A stretch of 64,000 nucleotides of DNA from an uncultured Ulvibacter sp. (GCA_943789105.1 CALSSW010000001.1:186001-250000); one strand, 5' to 3'; shown: positions 28,066-37,006, counted from the first letter of the stretch. Numbers and translations: made by a program. Notes: generated by a model from the letters alone, not told the origin.

Positions 28066-30300
28066 TGAAACATATTTTATACCTATTGCTAGTTTTACCA
28101 GCACTGCTTTTTTCACAACAAAAAGTATCTGGTAGTATTTTAGAACTACAAAACAATAAAGAAGTACCCTTGCCTTTTGCCAATGTTTTTTGGCTTAATT
28201 CTCAGGTGGGTACTGTTACTGATATCGACGGAAATTTCAGCATTGAGTTTTCGGCTCAATACTCAAAATTAGTGGTAAGTTATGTGGGTATACCACAGAT
28301 ACAATTACCAGTTGCAAATCCTAATACTGCTATTAGGCATGTATTAAGATCTAAAGGGAACTTTAGATGAAGTGGTACTAACTTCAAGAATTAAAGCAAC
28401 CTCTAGGTCTTTTCTTGGGGCAGAAAACGTGATTAACATTTCTAGTGCAGAATTATTGAAAGCAGCTTGTTGTAATCTTTCAGAAAGTTTTGAAACCAAC
28501 CCATCCATAGATGTCAATTTTGCAGATGCTATTACAGGGGTTCGTCAAATAAGATTGCTAGGGCTCACTTCTCCCTACACGGTAATCACCACAGAGAACA
28601 TTCCTTCTGTCAGGGGGGCTTCTCAGGCCTATGGACTTAGTTTTATTCCTGGAACTTGGGTAGAGAGTATCCAAATCACCAAAGGGGCAGGTAGTGTTGT
28701 AAATAGTTTTGAAAGCATTGCAGGACAGATTAATGCAGAACTTGTAAAGCCCAGCACAGATAATAAAATATTTGTAAATGCCTTTGGCGCTTTGGGAGGT
28801 AGACAAGAATTAAATGTTCACTTAAACACAAAACTTACAGACACTTGGAGCACCGGAGTATACCTTCACGGAAACACAAGAGATAAAAAAAATGACAGAA
28901 ATGAAGATGGATTTCTTGACAACCCGCTGGCAAAACAAATAAATTTTATGAACCGCTGGCAATATGCAAATCCTAAAACGGGTTTTGTGAGTTTTATATC
29001 TCTTAATTATTTAAAAGATGATAAGCAGGTTGGGCAAACGGGTTTTGTGCCAAATCGGGATCGTGGTACTACTAATTTTTGGGGAGGTGAGGTTGATACA
29101 CAGCGCGCTGGTTTTACTGCCAAACTGGGCTACGTCACCCCGAGTGCACCCTATCAATCTATTGGTATACAAGTAGCCGGAAATAGACATGAGCAAAATT
29201 CTTATTTTGGATTACGAGAGTACAATATACAGCATGATAGTGGCTATGTTAGTGGTATTTTTAATTCTATTATTGGTGATTCTAGGCATACTTTTAAAAC
29301 AGGTATTACAGCCGCTTATGATGATTATAAAGAACTGGTAGAGAGTACAAATTACAACAGAACAGAACAAAGTCTTGGAGCCTTTTTTGAATACTCATTT
29401 GATGATTTAGAGAATTTCACCATGACAACCGGCCTTCGTGTAGACACCCATAATTTATTAGGCACCTTTGTTACCCCAAGATTTCATGCGCGTTATACCC
29501 CTTGGAATAAAGCGGCACTAAGAGCTTCTTTTGGTAGAGGAAAACGCAGTGCCACTATTTTTACAGAAAACCAGTCGCTTTTTGCAACCTCAAGGGCTAT
29601 CTCTATCACAGATAATGGTGGGCCTATTTATGGACTGGATCCAGAAATTGCCTGGAACTACGGGGTTTCTTTTTTGCAAGGATTTACTGTTTTTGATCGT
29701 AAGGCAGAGTTGAGTATGGATTTTTATAGAACAGATTTTCAAAATCAAGTGGTTGTAGATTGGGAAGATCCTAACCAGATACGTTTTTACAATGCACAAA
29801 ACGCAACTACTGCCAATAGCCTTCAAGTAGACTTGAGCTATGCTATATTAGAGCGTTTAGATTTTAGAACAACATACAAATACTATGACGTACAAACAGA
29901 CTATGCTATTGGAAGATTAGCTAAAGCGCTAACTCCAGAGCATCGTTTTTTTGCAAACCTATCCTACCAGACACTGCTGTATAAAGAGGCGCAATGGAAA
30001 TTTGACGCAACCTATAACTGGTTAAGCTCTCAACGCCTCCCTAGTACTCAAACCAATGAGGCTCCTTATAGACTCCCACAGAGTACTCCTTCTTTAGGTA
30101 CACTAAATGCACAAATCACCAAAGTGTTTAGTTCTAAGTTTGAAATATATGTAGGAGCAGAGAATATTACAGATCAAAGACAAGAGAACCCAATTTTGGA
30201 CGCTCAAAACCCTTTTGGTTCAAATTTTGACACTACATTTGTATATGGCCCAATTTTTGGAGCTAATTATTACGCAGGATTAAGATATAAAATAAACTAA
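28065..30300 (+). CDS. TonB-dependent receptor of the metal cluster, one frameshift
   Basis: Reading across one frame change near 28355 (SKG|TLDEVVLTSR, probably an extra G in AAAGGG) gives ~745 residues. The first 102 residues have a signal peptide and a carboxypeptidase-like beta-sandwich (CarboxypepD_reg). The long frame from 28372 holds the plug (DEVVLTSRIKATSRSF, then AELLKAACCNLSESFETNPS and TGVRQIRLLGL) and the 22-stranded outer-membrane barrel ending in a terminal aromatic-rich strand. The cysteine pair in the plug is unusual for TonB receptors and typical of this subgroup. With HMA proteins on both sides it probably handles copper or another soft metal; the substrate is inferred. Confidence 0.82.
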
Positions 30301-30311
30301 AATTAAAGAAG

Positions 30312-30671
30312 ATGAAAAATGTATTACTAGTATTGATGCTTGTTTTTGGAGCAAGTGTTTTTGGACAAAATAAAAATGCAAAAGCAGTCATTGCCGTTGA
30401 CGGAGTATGTATGATGTGTAAAGATCGTATAGAAAAAGCATCTATCAAGACCAAAGGAGTAAAGTCTGCGGTTTGGAATCTAGACACAAAAGAGTTGCGA
30501 GTAATTTATAATGAAGAAAAAACAACCTTAGCTGCTATAAATGCATCTGTTGCTGCCGTTGGTCATGACACAGAACAAATAAAAGCAACAGAAAAGGCGT
30601 ATCAAAGTGTACATCCTTGTTGTAAATACAGAGACCAGGATGTGCAAAAAGAGCACACCATGGACAATTAA
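30312..30671 (+). CDS. Periplasmic HMA (MerP/CopZ-like) metal-binding protein
   Basis: A 119-residue protein with a signal peptide (to VFGQ) and one HMA domain; the metal-binding motif is GVCMMCKDRIE. A second cysteine pair (HPCCKYRD) lies near the C-terminus, followed by a charged tail with two histidines. It starts 11 bp after the receptor stop codon, so it belongs to the same operon, and is likely the periplasmic carrier for the metal taken in or removed by the cluster. Confidence 0.87.
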   Translation: MKNVLLVLMLVFGASVFGQNKNAKAVIAVDGVCMMCKDRIEKASIKTKGVKSAVWNLDTKELRVIYNEEKTTLAAINASVAAVGHDTEQIKATEKAYQSVHPCCKYRDQDVQKEHTMDN

Positions 30672-30694
30672 TTTTTAGCTTCATAAAGTTTCTT

Positions 30695-30723
30695 AAAACC
30701 ACTTTTTTTTGAAAGTGGTTTTT
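30695..30723 (+). terminator. Terminator of the metal cluster
   Basis: 11-bp stem (30695-30705 with 30712-30722) ending in T residues, 24 bp after the HMA gene. Confidence 0.75.
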
Positions 30724-30736
30724 GTATTTTTATACT

Positions 30737-30946
30737 ATGATATTAAAACCAAAAATCTTACTATACATTATAACCCTTTGCGTGCTTGTTGCAGCTGTTG
30801 TTTGGGAGTATTATATGCAGCAGTGGCTGTCTTATCAGCCCGAAGATGGGGCTAATGTTTTAAGGGTTGATCTTTTTGTAATATGGCCAGTGGTACTTAC
30901 CTTGGTTGGCGTATCTTTATTTAGGATACTTGAAAATAGAAAATAA
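30737..30946 (+). CDS. Small membrane protein of unknown function
   Basis: 69 residues from the ATG at 30737; an upstream TTG at 30722 is in frame but lies within the -7 region. Two hydrophobic segments (residues ~7-23 and ~46-63) flank a short polar loop. I recognise no family. TATTTTTA (30725-30732) ends four bases before the ATG, suggesting its own promoter and a leaderless message. A strong terminator follows at once. Confidence 0.6.
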   Translation: MILKPKILLYIITLCVLVAAVVWEYYMQQWLSYQPEDGANVLRVDLFVIWPVVLTLVGVSLFRILENRK

Positions 30947-30981
30947 AAAAAACAGGCTACACCAAGTGTAGCCTGTTTTTT
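30945..30981. terminator. Bidirectional Rho-independent terminator
   Basis: A 10-bp GC-containing stem (30953-30962 with 30966-30975), CAA loop, flanked by A8 and T6, so it can serve both the small membrane gene and the convergent lipoprotein gene. Confidence 0.85.
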
Positions 30982-31001
30982 AGTACAAGAAAGCTAAAAA
31001 A

Positions 31002-31239
31002 TTAATTTTCTTCTTGCACCTCTTCTTTAGCACTCTCGACAGCCTCTACAGCTGCTTCATCTGTAGTTTCTACTGCTTCTACAACTGAGTCTGTAACGAC
31101 CTCAACCGCTTCAGACCGCTTCAACTGCTTTTTCTTCTACAGTTTCAACTGCTTCTTTAGTTTTGTCTGTAGTTTCTCTACAAGATGTTACAGAAACTAT
31201 TAATGCTAGTGCAGCAAATGTTGTGATTACTTTTTTCAT
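31002..31239 (-). pseudogene. Small Glu/Val/Ala-rich lipoprotein, one frameshift
   Basis: The ATG at 31239 starts a signal peptide with a lipobox-like ending (VSVTSC), followed by repeated EAVE/TVEE units rich in Glu, Val and Ala, likely helical. The frame breaks at a TGA near 31112, where EKAVEAV must shift by one base to continue EVVTDSVVEAVETT and end at QEEN. With the shift corrected the product has ~79 residues. Such acidic lipoproteins occur widely in Flavobacteriaceae; the function is unknown. A good promoter precedes it. Confidence 0.6.
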
Positions 31240-31263
31240 GATATTGTTTTTTTAGTTTAAAGG

Positions 31264-31292
31264 TAAAAATACTGTAATATTTAATAATACAA
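31264..31292 (-). promoter_or_regulatory. Promoter of the small lipoprotein gene
   Basis: Minus-strand TTG (31290-31292), 18-nt spacer and TATTTTTA (31264-31271), 24 bp before the ATG. Confidence 0.5.
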
Positions 31293-31355
31293 GTTTTTAG
31301 TAGCGTTATTTTCAATTAGTTGTATAAACTTCATGTTTTGAGAAGTACCTACTAT

Positions 31356-31408
31356 GGAAATATTCCTTTTAAGCGGAATATTTCCGAATAAAATATTGGA
31401 TATATTCC
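31356..31408. promoter_or_regulatory. Three-site operator (GGA-N5-TCC) of the XRE/S24 repressor
   Basis: Three 11-bp pseudopalindromes lie before the repressor gene: GGAAATATTCC (31356-31366), GGAATATTTCC (31375-31385, the exact reverse complement of the first) and GGATATATTCC (31398-31408). Centres are 19 and 23 bp apart, about two helical turns. The third overlaps the -33 box. This is the layout of an autoregulatory LexA/CI-like operator. Confidence 0.65.
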
Positions 31409-31425
31409 AAAAAAACGTATATTTG
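31396..31425 (+). promoter_or_regulatory. Promoter of the XRE/S24 repressor
   Basis: TTG (31396-31398), 19-nt spacer and TATATTTG (31418-31425) match the Bacteroidota consensus fully. The ATG at 31429 follows by three bases, so the transcript would be leaderless or nearly so. Confidence 0.65.
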
Positions 31426-31428
31426 AAT

Positions 31429-32199
31429 ATGGACGCAAAATTATCTATCGAAGCCAGACGTTTTAAAAAAGTACGTGAAGAACTAAATCATACCCAGCAA
31501 TACTTTGCTGAAATTCTAGGTATTGGTGCTACCACAGCAGATATAGAAAGAGGTAAGACCAAATTATCTGGAAAAGTAGTTATGGAGCTCTTACGTCAAT
31601 TTAATATAAATCCTTTGTGGTTGTTTGGAGAAAGCTATAACAAAATTGTTAATATTAATGGAGGTGATGTAAGTCCTAAAGTAATCACCCTTGATGTAGA
31701 TCAAAATGACACCATCGCTCTAGTAAATCAAAAAGCAGCAGCAGGGTATCCTCATAATGTTCAAGATGTAGAATGGTATGAAACCTTACCTGCATTTAAT
31801 ATACCCCTTCCCCAATACAGAAATGCAACTTATAGAGGCTTTCAAGTTGAGGGAGATAGCATGTTGCCAAACATAAGACCTAATGAATGGGTTCTTGGAA
31901 AGGCAGTACCTAGCATTACAGAGGCAAGTGATAGTAAAATTTATATTGTTGTGCTTCATGACTCTGTTTTGGTAAAAAAGTTGCAAAAAGTACCAAGCGC
32001 GCCAGATCGGGTTCGGTTAATTTCATTAAACCCAGAATACATTCCAATAGAAGTTGCTGTTAAAAATATTCAAGAGTTATGGCTTGTAAACAGTAAACTT
32101 ACCTTTGGTATTGATGAGCCAAGTGAGAGCTCTTTACTTAGAGAATTGCAACAATCTATGGAAGAGTTGAAGGGGCAAATCAACAACCTAAATGCTTAG
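31429..32199 (+). CDS. XRE-family repressor with S24 (LexA/CI-like) autoprotease domain
   Basis: 256 residues from ATG 31429; an earlier in-frame ATG at 31354 lies upstream of the promoter and is rejected. Residues 8-65 form a helix-turn-helix of the XRE type (RRFKKVREELNHTQQYFAEILG, then TTADIERGKT). After a linker comes the S24 peptidase: an Ala105-Gly106 bond in KAAAGYP is the expected self-cleavage site, Ser144 lies in VEGDSMLPN and Lys183/184 in SVLVKKLQ completes the Ser-Lys dyad. The C-terminal ~25 residues look coiled-coil. Such proteins repress until stress triggers autocleavage. Three operator-like repeats in its own promoter suggest autoregulation. Regulated genes elsewhere are unknown. 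Confidence 0.88.
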   Translation: MDAKLSIEARRFKKVREELNHTQQYFAEILGIGATTADIERGKTKLSGKVVMELLRQFNINPLWLFGESYNKIVNINGGDVSPKVITLDVDQNDTIALVNQKAAAGYPHNVQDVEWYETLPAFNIPLPQYRNATYRGFQVEGDSMLPNIRPNEWVLGKAVPSITEASDSKIYIVVLHDSVLVKKLQKVPSAPDRVRLISLNPEYIPIEVAVKNIQELWLVNSKLTFGIDEPSESSLLRELQQSMEELKGQINNLNA

Positions 32200-32210
32200 G
32201 ATTTCTTTCT

Positions 32211-32864
32211 ATGAGTTTTGAGCACCTTTACGCATTTCTTGCCGCCCTTGGGCAAAACAACTCCAAAGACTGGATGAACTCCAACCGAAAGCAATACCAT
32301 AGAGTTCGAGACTTTTATATTGCTTGGTTAGATGCTATGAATCAAGAACTAGCCGCCATTGATTCAAACTATTTTGATACCCCCGGTAAAAAAGCCATTA
32401 ACCGCATTAATAATAATTTGATGTTTCAGCCATCAAGGCCGGTGTATAAAAATCATTTTGGCGCTGGTTTAGACCAAATAAGCAAACAAGGAGATTTTTA
32501 CATACACATTGGCGAGAAAGAGAACTTTATTGGTGGAGGATACTGGCATCCTAGTTCAAAGGTGTTAAAAAGTATAAGAGAGGCCATAGATTATAACGGC
32601 CAGGAGCTAAAAGCAATTTTAAATAAGGAGTCTTTTAAAAATACTTTTGGAGATTTATTGCCAGGGGAATCCTTAAAAAATGCCCCAAAGGGATACCCGC
32701 AGGAGCATCAGTACATCGATTTATTGAAAAGAAAGTCATTTGCCGTAGGAAAGACTTTTACAAAACAAGAGGTCCTAGCCGCAGATTTTAACCAAAGAGT
32801 AGTTGCTCTTTATTTGGAATTACTGCCTTTTAGAAGGTATTTAAATAATGCTGTAACGGTATAG
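32211..32864 (+). CDS. DUF2461 domain protein
   Basis: A 217-residue protein covering the whole DUF2461 (TIGR02453) domain: FLAALGQNNSKDWMNSNRKQYH at the start, then KAINRINNNLMFQPSRPVYKNHFGA, FYIHIGEKENFIGGGYWHPSS and the KGYPQEHQYIDLLKRKSF segment. The family is common in bacteria but has no established function. It starts 11 bp after the XRE/S24 gene and is probably cotranscribed with it, hence may be under the same repressor. Confidence 0.87.
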   Translation: MSFEHLYAFLAALGQNNSKDWMNSNRKQYHRVRDFYIAWLDAMNQELAAIDSNYFDTPGKKAINRINNNLMFQPSRPVYKNHFGAGLDQISKQGDFYIHIGEKENFIGGGYWHPSSKVLKSIREAIDYNGQELKAILNKESFKNTFGDLLPGESLKNAPKGYPQEHQYIDLLKRKSFAVGKTFTKQEVLAADFNQRVVALYLELLPFRRYLNNAVTV

Positions 32865-32880
32865 CTAATTAACTACTCCC

Positions 32881-34125
32881 TTACTTTTTAAGATACGCTA
32901 CAATCTTTTTTGCTGCTCCCGTATTGCTGTCTACAAAATGCCCGCAGATCATCCCTGTTTTATTTCTAAAACTAGAATCTTCAACCAATTTACTGAGTAT
33001 GCTTTTGCACTCAGTGCTATTTTTAACAGAAAACAACCCAGCCAATGATCTTAATTTTATGGCTTCTGGGAATTTGCTATAATTTTTACCAATTACAATT
33101 GGTACCCCAAAAGTCGCAGGCTCTAGTATGTTGTGCAAGCCTTTTTCTCCAGCGGCACCTCCAACATATACAATATCAGCATAGCTGTATATTTTGGTCA
33201 GTAGGCCAATGGTATCAATAATAAAAACCTGCGCAGTTTCAATGTTCTCTATATTTCCTTTTGCGATAGTTTGAGAATATAAGGCGGTTTGTTTATGAAT
33301 CTTTTTCCTAAGTGCTGAAATTTTAGCGGCATCTATAATATGAGGTGCAATGATAAACTTTACCTGCTCGGGTGCTTGGTTTATATACTCAAGTAACAGG
33401 TCTTGATCTTCTTCCCAAGTACTCCCGCATACAATACACAGGTTGTCTTTTTTGAAACGATCTATAAAATCTAAGGTGTTGTCCATTTCAATTTGACGAG
33501 AGACTCTGTCAAATCTGGTATCTCCACTAACACTTGTATTGTTTAAGCCTATGGCTGCTAATAACTCTTTTGAAGCTTGGTTTTGCAGGAAAAAGTGATC
33601 AAAGCTATCCAGTGCTTTGCGCATAAAACCTGCGTAGGGTTTAAAAAACACTTGATTTTCTCTAAATACTCCTGAAATTAGAAGAGTGCTAATTTCTTGC
33701 CGCTTCAACTCTACTAAATAGTTTGGCCAAAATTCGTATTTAACAAAAAACACAAGGGAAGGATGTACCTTGTCGATAAACTTTTCTGCGTTGCTTCTGG
33801 TATCCATTGGTAAGTATACAACTACATCTGCAAGAGGTGTATTTTTTTTATTCTCATAGCCTGAGGGTGAGAAGAAGCTCAAAACAATTTTGTGATCTGG
33901 ATGCGTTGTTCTTAGAGATTCCATTATGGGAACTCCTTGTTCAAACTCACCTAGGGAGGCGCAGTGAAACCAAATCGTTTTGTCTTCTGGGGAAATACCA
34001 CTGGCTATTATCTGGAAGGTTTGTTTTCTTCCCGCCATAAATAGTTTCAGTTTTTTGCTAAAAAGCTGCGCAATAGATAAAATACCTATTGTGATATAAA
34101 GCAGTATGTTGTAGAGTAAACTCAT
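32881..34125 (-). CDS. waaA: 3-deoxy-D-manno-octulosonic acid (Kdo) transferase
   Basis: A 414-residue GT30 enzyme adding Kdo to lipid A precursors at the cytoplasmic membrane. An N-terminal membrane-associated segment is followed by the glycosyltransferase folds: IWFHCASLGEFEQGVPIME with the catalytic Glu, SFFSPSGYE, YLPMDT, FVKYEFWPNY, VCGSTWEEDQ, and in the C-terminal lobe YVGGAAGEKGLHNILEPATFGVPIVIG. Intact and typical length. Convergent with DUF2461, 16 bp apart. Also called kdtA. Confidence 0.95.
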   Translation of the reverse strand: MSLLYNILLYITIGILSIAQLFSKKLKLFMAGRKQTFQIIASGISPEDKTIWFHCASLGEFEQGVPIMESLRTTHPDHKIVLSFFSPSGYENKKNTPLADVVVYLPMDTRSNAEKFIDKVHPSLVFFVKYEFWPNYLVELKRQEISTLLISGVFRENQVFFKPYAGFMRKALDSFDHFFLQNQASKELLAAIGLNNTSVSGDTRFDRVSRQIEMDNTLDFIDRFKKDNLCIVCGSTWEEDQDLLLEYINQAPEQVKFIIAPHIIDAAKISALRKKIHKQTALYSQTIAKGNIENIETAQVFIIDTIGLLTKIYSYADIVYVGGAAGEKGLHNILEPATFGVPIVIGKNYSKFPEAIKLRSLAGLFSVKNSTECKSILSKLVEDSSFRNKTGMICGHFVDSNTGAAKKIVAYLKK

Positions 34126-34252
34126 CTGTGTAAAAGTACAAAATTGAAGTTTTACAATATACGTGTGCTTTAGATATTAAATATCTTTAGCTCATTTACT
34201 CAAGTAGGGGAGTTGTATTGGTTTTAATATCATGCAATTTTGTATTTTTACA

Positions 34253-34324
34253 ATGAGAAAATATCTGATTCGTCAAGGTTATTTGGTATGGAAGTTTCAG
34301 AGAACATTTAAATTAATTCTATAA
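34253..34324 (+). CDS. Possible 23-residue peptide before the aminotransferase
   Basis: A short frame, MRKYLIRQGYLVWKFQRTF followed by KLIL, basic and hydrophobic. TTG (34220-34222 region) and TATTTTTA two bases before its ATG give it a promoter-like start; it ends 15 bp before the aminotransferase ATG. It could be a real small protein, a leader peptide or chance. Confidence 0.3.
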   Translation: MRKYLIRQGYLVWKFQRTFKLIL

Positions 34325-34339
34325 TACGAAGCATCGTGT

Positions 34340-35497
34340 ATGAGAAAAATACAAATGGTTGATCTAAAGGGTCAATATGCCGCAATAAAAGAAAGAGTAA
34401 ACGCATCCATACAGGAGGTTATAGACACCACAGCATTTATTAATGGACCACAGGTACAAGAGTTTCAGAAAGAATTAGAGGCATACCTTGGTGTAAAACA
34501 TGTAATCCCTTGCGCTAATGGTACAGATGCACTGCAAGTAGCTATGATGGGTTTAAATTTGCAGCCTGGCGATGAAATTATTACTGCAGATTTTACCTTT
34601 GCAGCCACTGTTGAGGTTATTGCTTTATTAAAGCTTACTCCTGTTTTAGTAGATGTAGATCCTATTAATTTTAATATTGATATCGCGGCTATTGAAAAAG
34701 CAATAACATCAAAAACCAAAGCTATAATCCCTGTACATCTGTTTGGTTTGGCCGCTAATATGGATCAGGTGATGGCCCTTGCAAAAAAACACAACCTTTA
34801 TGTAATTGAGGATAATGCTCAAGGTATTGGAGCTACTTACACCTCAAAAACAGGTCAGAAAAAGATGACCGGTGGCATTGGTCATGTTGGTTCTACTTCT
34901 TTTTTTCCTTCAAAAAACCTAGGTTGTTATGGAGATGGCGGAGCTATTTTTACTGATGATGATGATTTGGCCCATATAATAAGAGGGATTGTTAACCATG
35001 GTATGTACAAAAGATACCACCATGATGTTGTTGGAGTTAATTCAAGATTAGATTCTATACAAGCCGCGGTACTAAGAGCAAAATTGCCAAAGCTTGACCA
35101 GTACAATACAACACGAAGAAATACAGCTAGAAAATACACAAAAGCCTTTGCCGGTATCCAAAATATTATAACCCCAACGGGATTTTGTGATAGTTCCTTT
35201 TCTATTTGCGATACTTGTGATTGTCATGTGTTTCACCAATATACATTACAGGTTAAAAACATTGATAGAGATGCCTTGGTTGCTCATTTAAATGCCAACG
35301 ACATCCCTTGTGGTGTATACTATCCAATACCGTTACATTTGCAAAAAGCATATGCAGATACTAGATATAAAGAGGCAGATTTTACCGTAACAAATAGACT
35401 TGTGAAAGAAGTTGTTTCTCTACCAATGCATACAGAGCTTGACGATGAGCAAGTTGCTTTTATTACCAAAACCCTGATTGATTTTGTCACAAAATAA
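34340..35497 (+). CDS. DegT/DnrJ/EryC1/StrS-family aminotransferase
   Basis: A 385-residue PLP enzyme that transaminates sugar-nucleotide keto groups for amino-sugar synthesis. The PLP phosphate-binding GTDALQVAMMGL, the Asp in VIEDNAQGIGATY and the Schiff-base lysine in TSFFPSKNLGCYGDGGAIF are conserved, as is the carboxyl-binding region GVNSRLDSIQAAVL. A Cys-rich loop (SSFSICDTCDCHVFHQY, residues ~284-300) before the last domain is unusual for the family, whose usual form lacks the CDTCDC cluster. Lying between Kdo transferase and galE, it probably serves lipopolysaccharide or capsule synthesis. A terminator follows. Confidence 0.9.
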   Translation: MRKIQMVDLKGQYAAIKERVNASIQEVIDTTAFINGPQVQEFQKELEAYLGVKHVIPCANGTDALQVAMMGLNLQPGDEIITADFTFAATVEVIALLKLTPVLVDVDPINFNIDIAAIEKAITSKTKAIIPVHLFGLAANMDQVMALAKKHNLYVIEDNAQGIGATYTSKTGQKKMTGGIGHVGSTSFFPSKNLGCYGDGGAIFTDDDDLAHIIRGIVNHGMYKRYHHDVVGVNSRLDSIQAAVLRAKLPKLDQYNTTRRNTARKYTKAFAGIQNIITPTGFCDSSFSICDTCDCHVFHQYTLQVKNIDRDALVAHLNANDIPCGVYYPIPLHLQKAYADTRYKEADFTVTNRLVKEVVSLPMHTELDDEQVAFITKTLIDFVTK

Positions 35498-35516
35498 TTT
35501 TTGGTCAATTATACTT

Positions 35517-35551
35517 AAAAAAAAGAGACTGCTTTAAAGTAGTCTCTTTTT
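35517..35551. terminator. Terminator between the aminotransferase and fabD
   Basis: 10-bp stem (35521-35530 with 35541-35550) flanked by A and T runs, usable by both convergent genes. Confidence 0.75.
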
Positions 35552-35565
35552 GTGTGTAGTTATTC

Positions 35566-36447
35566 TTAAATTTCTCCTTTTGATGTGGTTACGCTTCGGT
35601 CTATTTTACGCATCAAGCCTTGTAATACATTACCTGGGCCTATTTCGGTAAAATGTGATGCTCCGTCTGTGATCATGTTTTGCATAATTTGGGTCCATTT
35701 AACAGGAGCTGTAAGTTGTGCAATTAAGTTTTTTTGAATTTCTGTTGCCTCTGTAACGGCTGTTGAACTTACATTTTGATAAATTGGGCAGCCTGGTTTT
35801 GCAAAATGGGTAGCCTCTATAGCAGCGGCTAATTCTTCCCTTGCAGGCTCCATAAGTGGGCTATGAAAAGCCCCACCAACTGGCAGTAACAAAGCACGTC
35901 TTGCGCCAGCATCTTTTAGAGCCTCACAAGCATTATTTACAGCCTCTATCTCGCCACTAATAACCAATTGTCCCGGGCAGTTGTAGTTTGCAGCTACAAC
36001 AATCCCAGATTGTAAGGCGCAAATATTTTCTACAATTTTATTTTCTAGACCCAGTACAGCGGCCATAGTAGAGGGTGCTGCCTCACATGCCTTTTGCATT
36101 GCCAGGGCTCTTTTGTACACCAATAGTAATCCATCTGTGAAGGCAAGTGTTTTATTGGCAACAAGTGCAGAGATTTCTCCCAAAGAATGACCAGCTACCA
36201 TATCTGGTGCAAAATTAGCTCCCATAATCTCTGCAGTAATTGCTGAGTGCAAGAAAATTGCTGGCTGGGTTACTTTTGTCTGTTTAAGCTGCTCTGCGGT
36301 GCCTTCAAACATAATTTTAGTAATTTCATAGCCAAGAGTTTGGTTTGCCTTTTCAAAAAGCTCTTTTGCACGCGCAGACTTTTGGTACAGCTCAAGGCCC
36401 ATTCCTGTATACTGAGCACCTTGTCCTGGAAATATATATGCTTTCAT
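35566..36447 (-). CDS. fabD: Malonyl-CoA:ACP transacylase
   Basis: A 293-residue acyltransferase moving malonyl from CoA to acyl carrier protein for fatty-acid synthesis. It has the FPGQGAQ oxyanion loop, the nucleophile in GHSLGE, the Arg in YKRALAMQ, the catalytic His in GGAFHSPLM and the QLTAPVKW segment. Length and motif order are normal. Confidence 0.96.
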   Translation of the reverse strand: MKAYIFPGQGAQYTGMGLELYQKSARAKELFEKANQTLGYEITKIMFEGTAEQLKQTKVTQPAIFLHSAITAEIMGANFAPDMVAGHSLGEISALVANKTLAFTDGLLLVYKRALAMQKACEAAPSTMAAVLGLENKIVENICALQSGIVVAANYNCPGQLVISGEIEAVNNACEALKDAGARRALLLPVGGAFHSPLMEPAREELAAAIEATHFAKPGCPIYQNVSSTAVTEATEIQKNLIAQLTAPVKWTQIMQNMITDGASHFTEIGPGNVLQGLMRKIDRSVTTSKGEI

Positions 36448-36502
36448 AGTCTGTTTTTTTTGTTAATTACTGCAAAAATAAGATTATTATTTTTTATGAT
36501 AT

Positions 36503-37006
36503 TTATATGCGATCCCAAGTCTCGTAGGTAAACCTGTATAGATGTTTCTCATCTGTTTCATGGGGTGTTTCTGAGGTTTTTTGCCAACGGCTTGTGTCAA
36601 TTTCTGGAAAAAAAGTATCTGCTTCAAATCTCTGGTGTACTCTTGTGAGCTCTATTCTGTCTGCCACTTCCATAGATAGGTTATAGATCTCTCCTCCTCC
36701 AATAATAAATATAGTTTCCTGTGAAGCAGCTTTTAGTAAAGCCTGGTCTAAAGAATGCACCACGATGATGTTTTGTTCTTGATCTGGAGTAACTTTTGGA
36801 AGGTAGGTTCTATCTCTAGTGATAATTATATGTGTTCTGTTGGGCAGGGGTTTTGGAAAAGACTCAAAGGTCTTGCGTCCCATAATTATATAGTGTCCCG
36901 TTGTTAACTCCTTGAAGCGTTTAAAGTCATCAGGTAAGTGCCAAATTAAATCATTGTCTTTGCCAAGTTCATTGTTTTGCCCAGCGGCTGCTACTATTGT
37001 GATCAT
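36503..37006 (-). CDS. folA: Dihydrofolate reductase
   Basis: A 167-residue NADPH-dependent enzyme making tetrahydrofolate. Motifs: IVAAAGQNNELGKDNDLIWHLPDDFKRFKELT with substrate-binding Asp27-type residue, YIIMGRKTFESFP, PNRTHIIITRD, and the NADPH loop FIIGGGEIYNL. Only 55 bp from fabD on the same strand, so the two may be cotranscribed. Confidence 0.96.
   Translation of the reverse strand: MITIVAAAGQNNELGKDNDLIWHLPDDFKRFKELTTGHYIIMGRKTFESFPKPLPNRTHIIITRDRTYLPKVTPDQEQNIIVVHSLDQALLKAASQETIFIIGGGEIYNLSMEVADRIELTRVHQRFEADTFFPEIDTSRWQKTSETPHETDEKHLYRFTYETWDRI

Noticed and set aside
31354..31428. Earlier ATG for the XRE/S24 repressor at 31354
   Set aside because: It would lie upstream of, and translate through, the promoter and operator repeats; the ATG at 31429 follows the -7 element.
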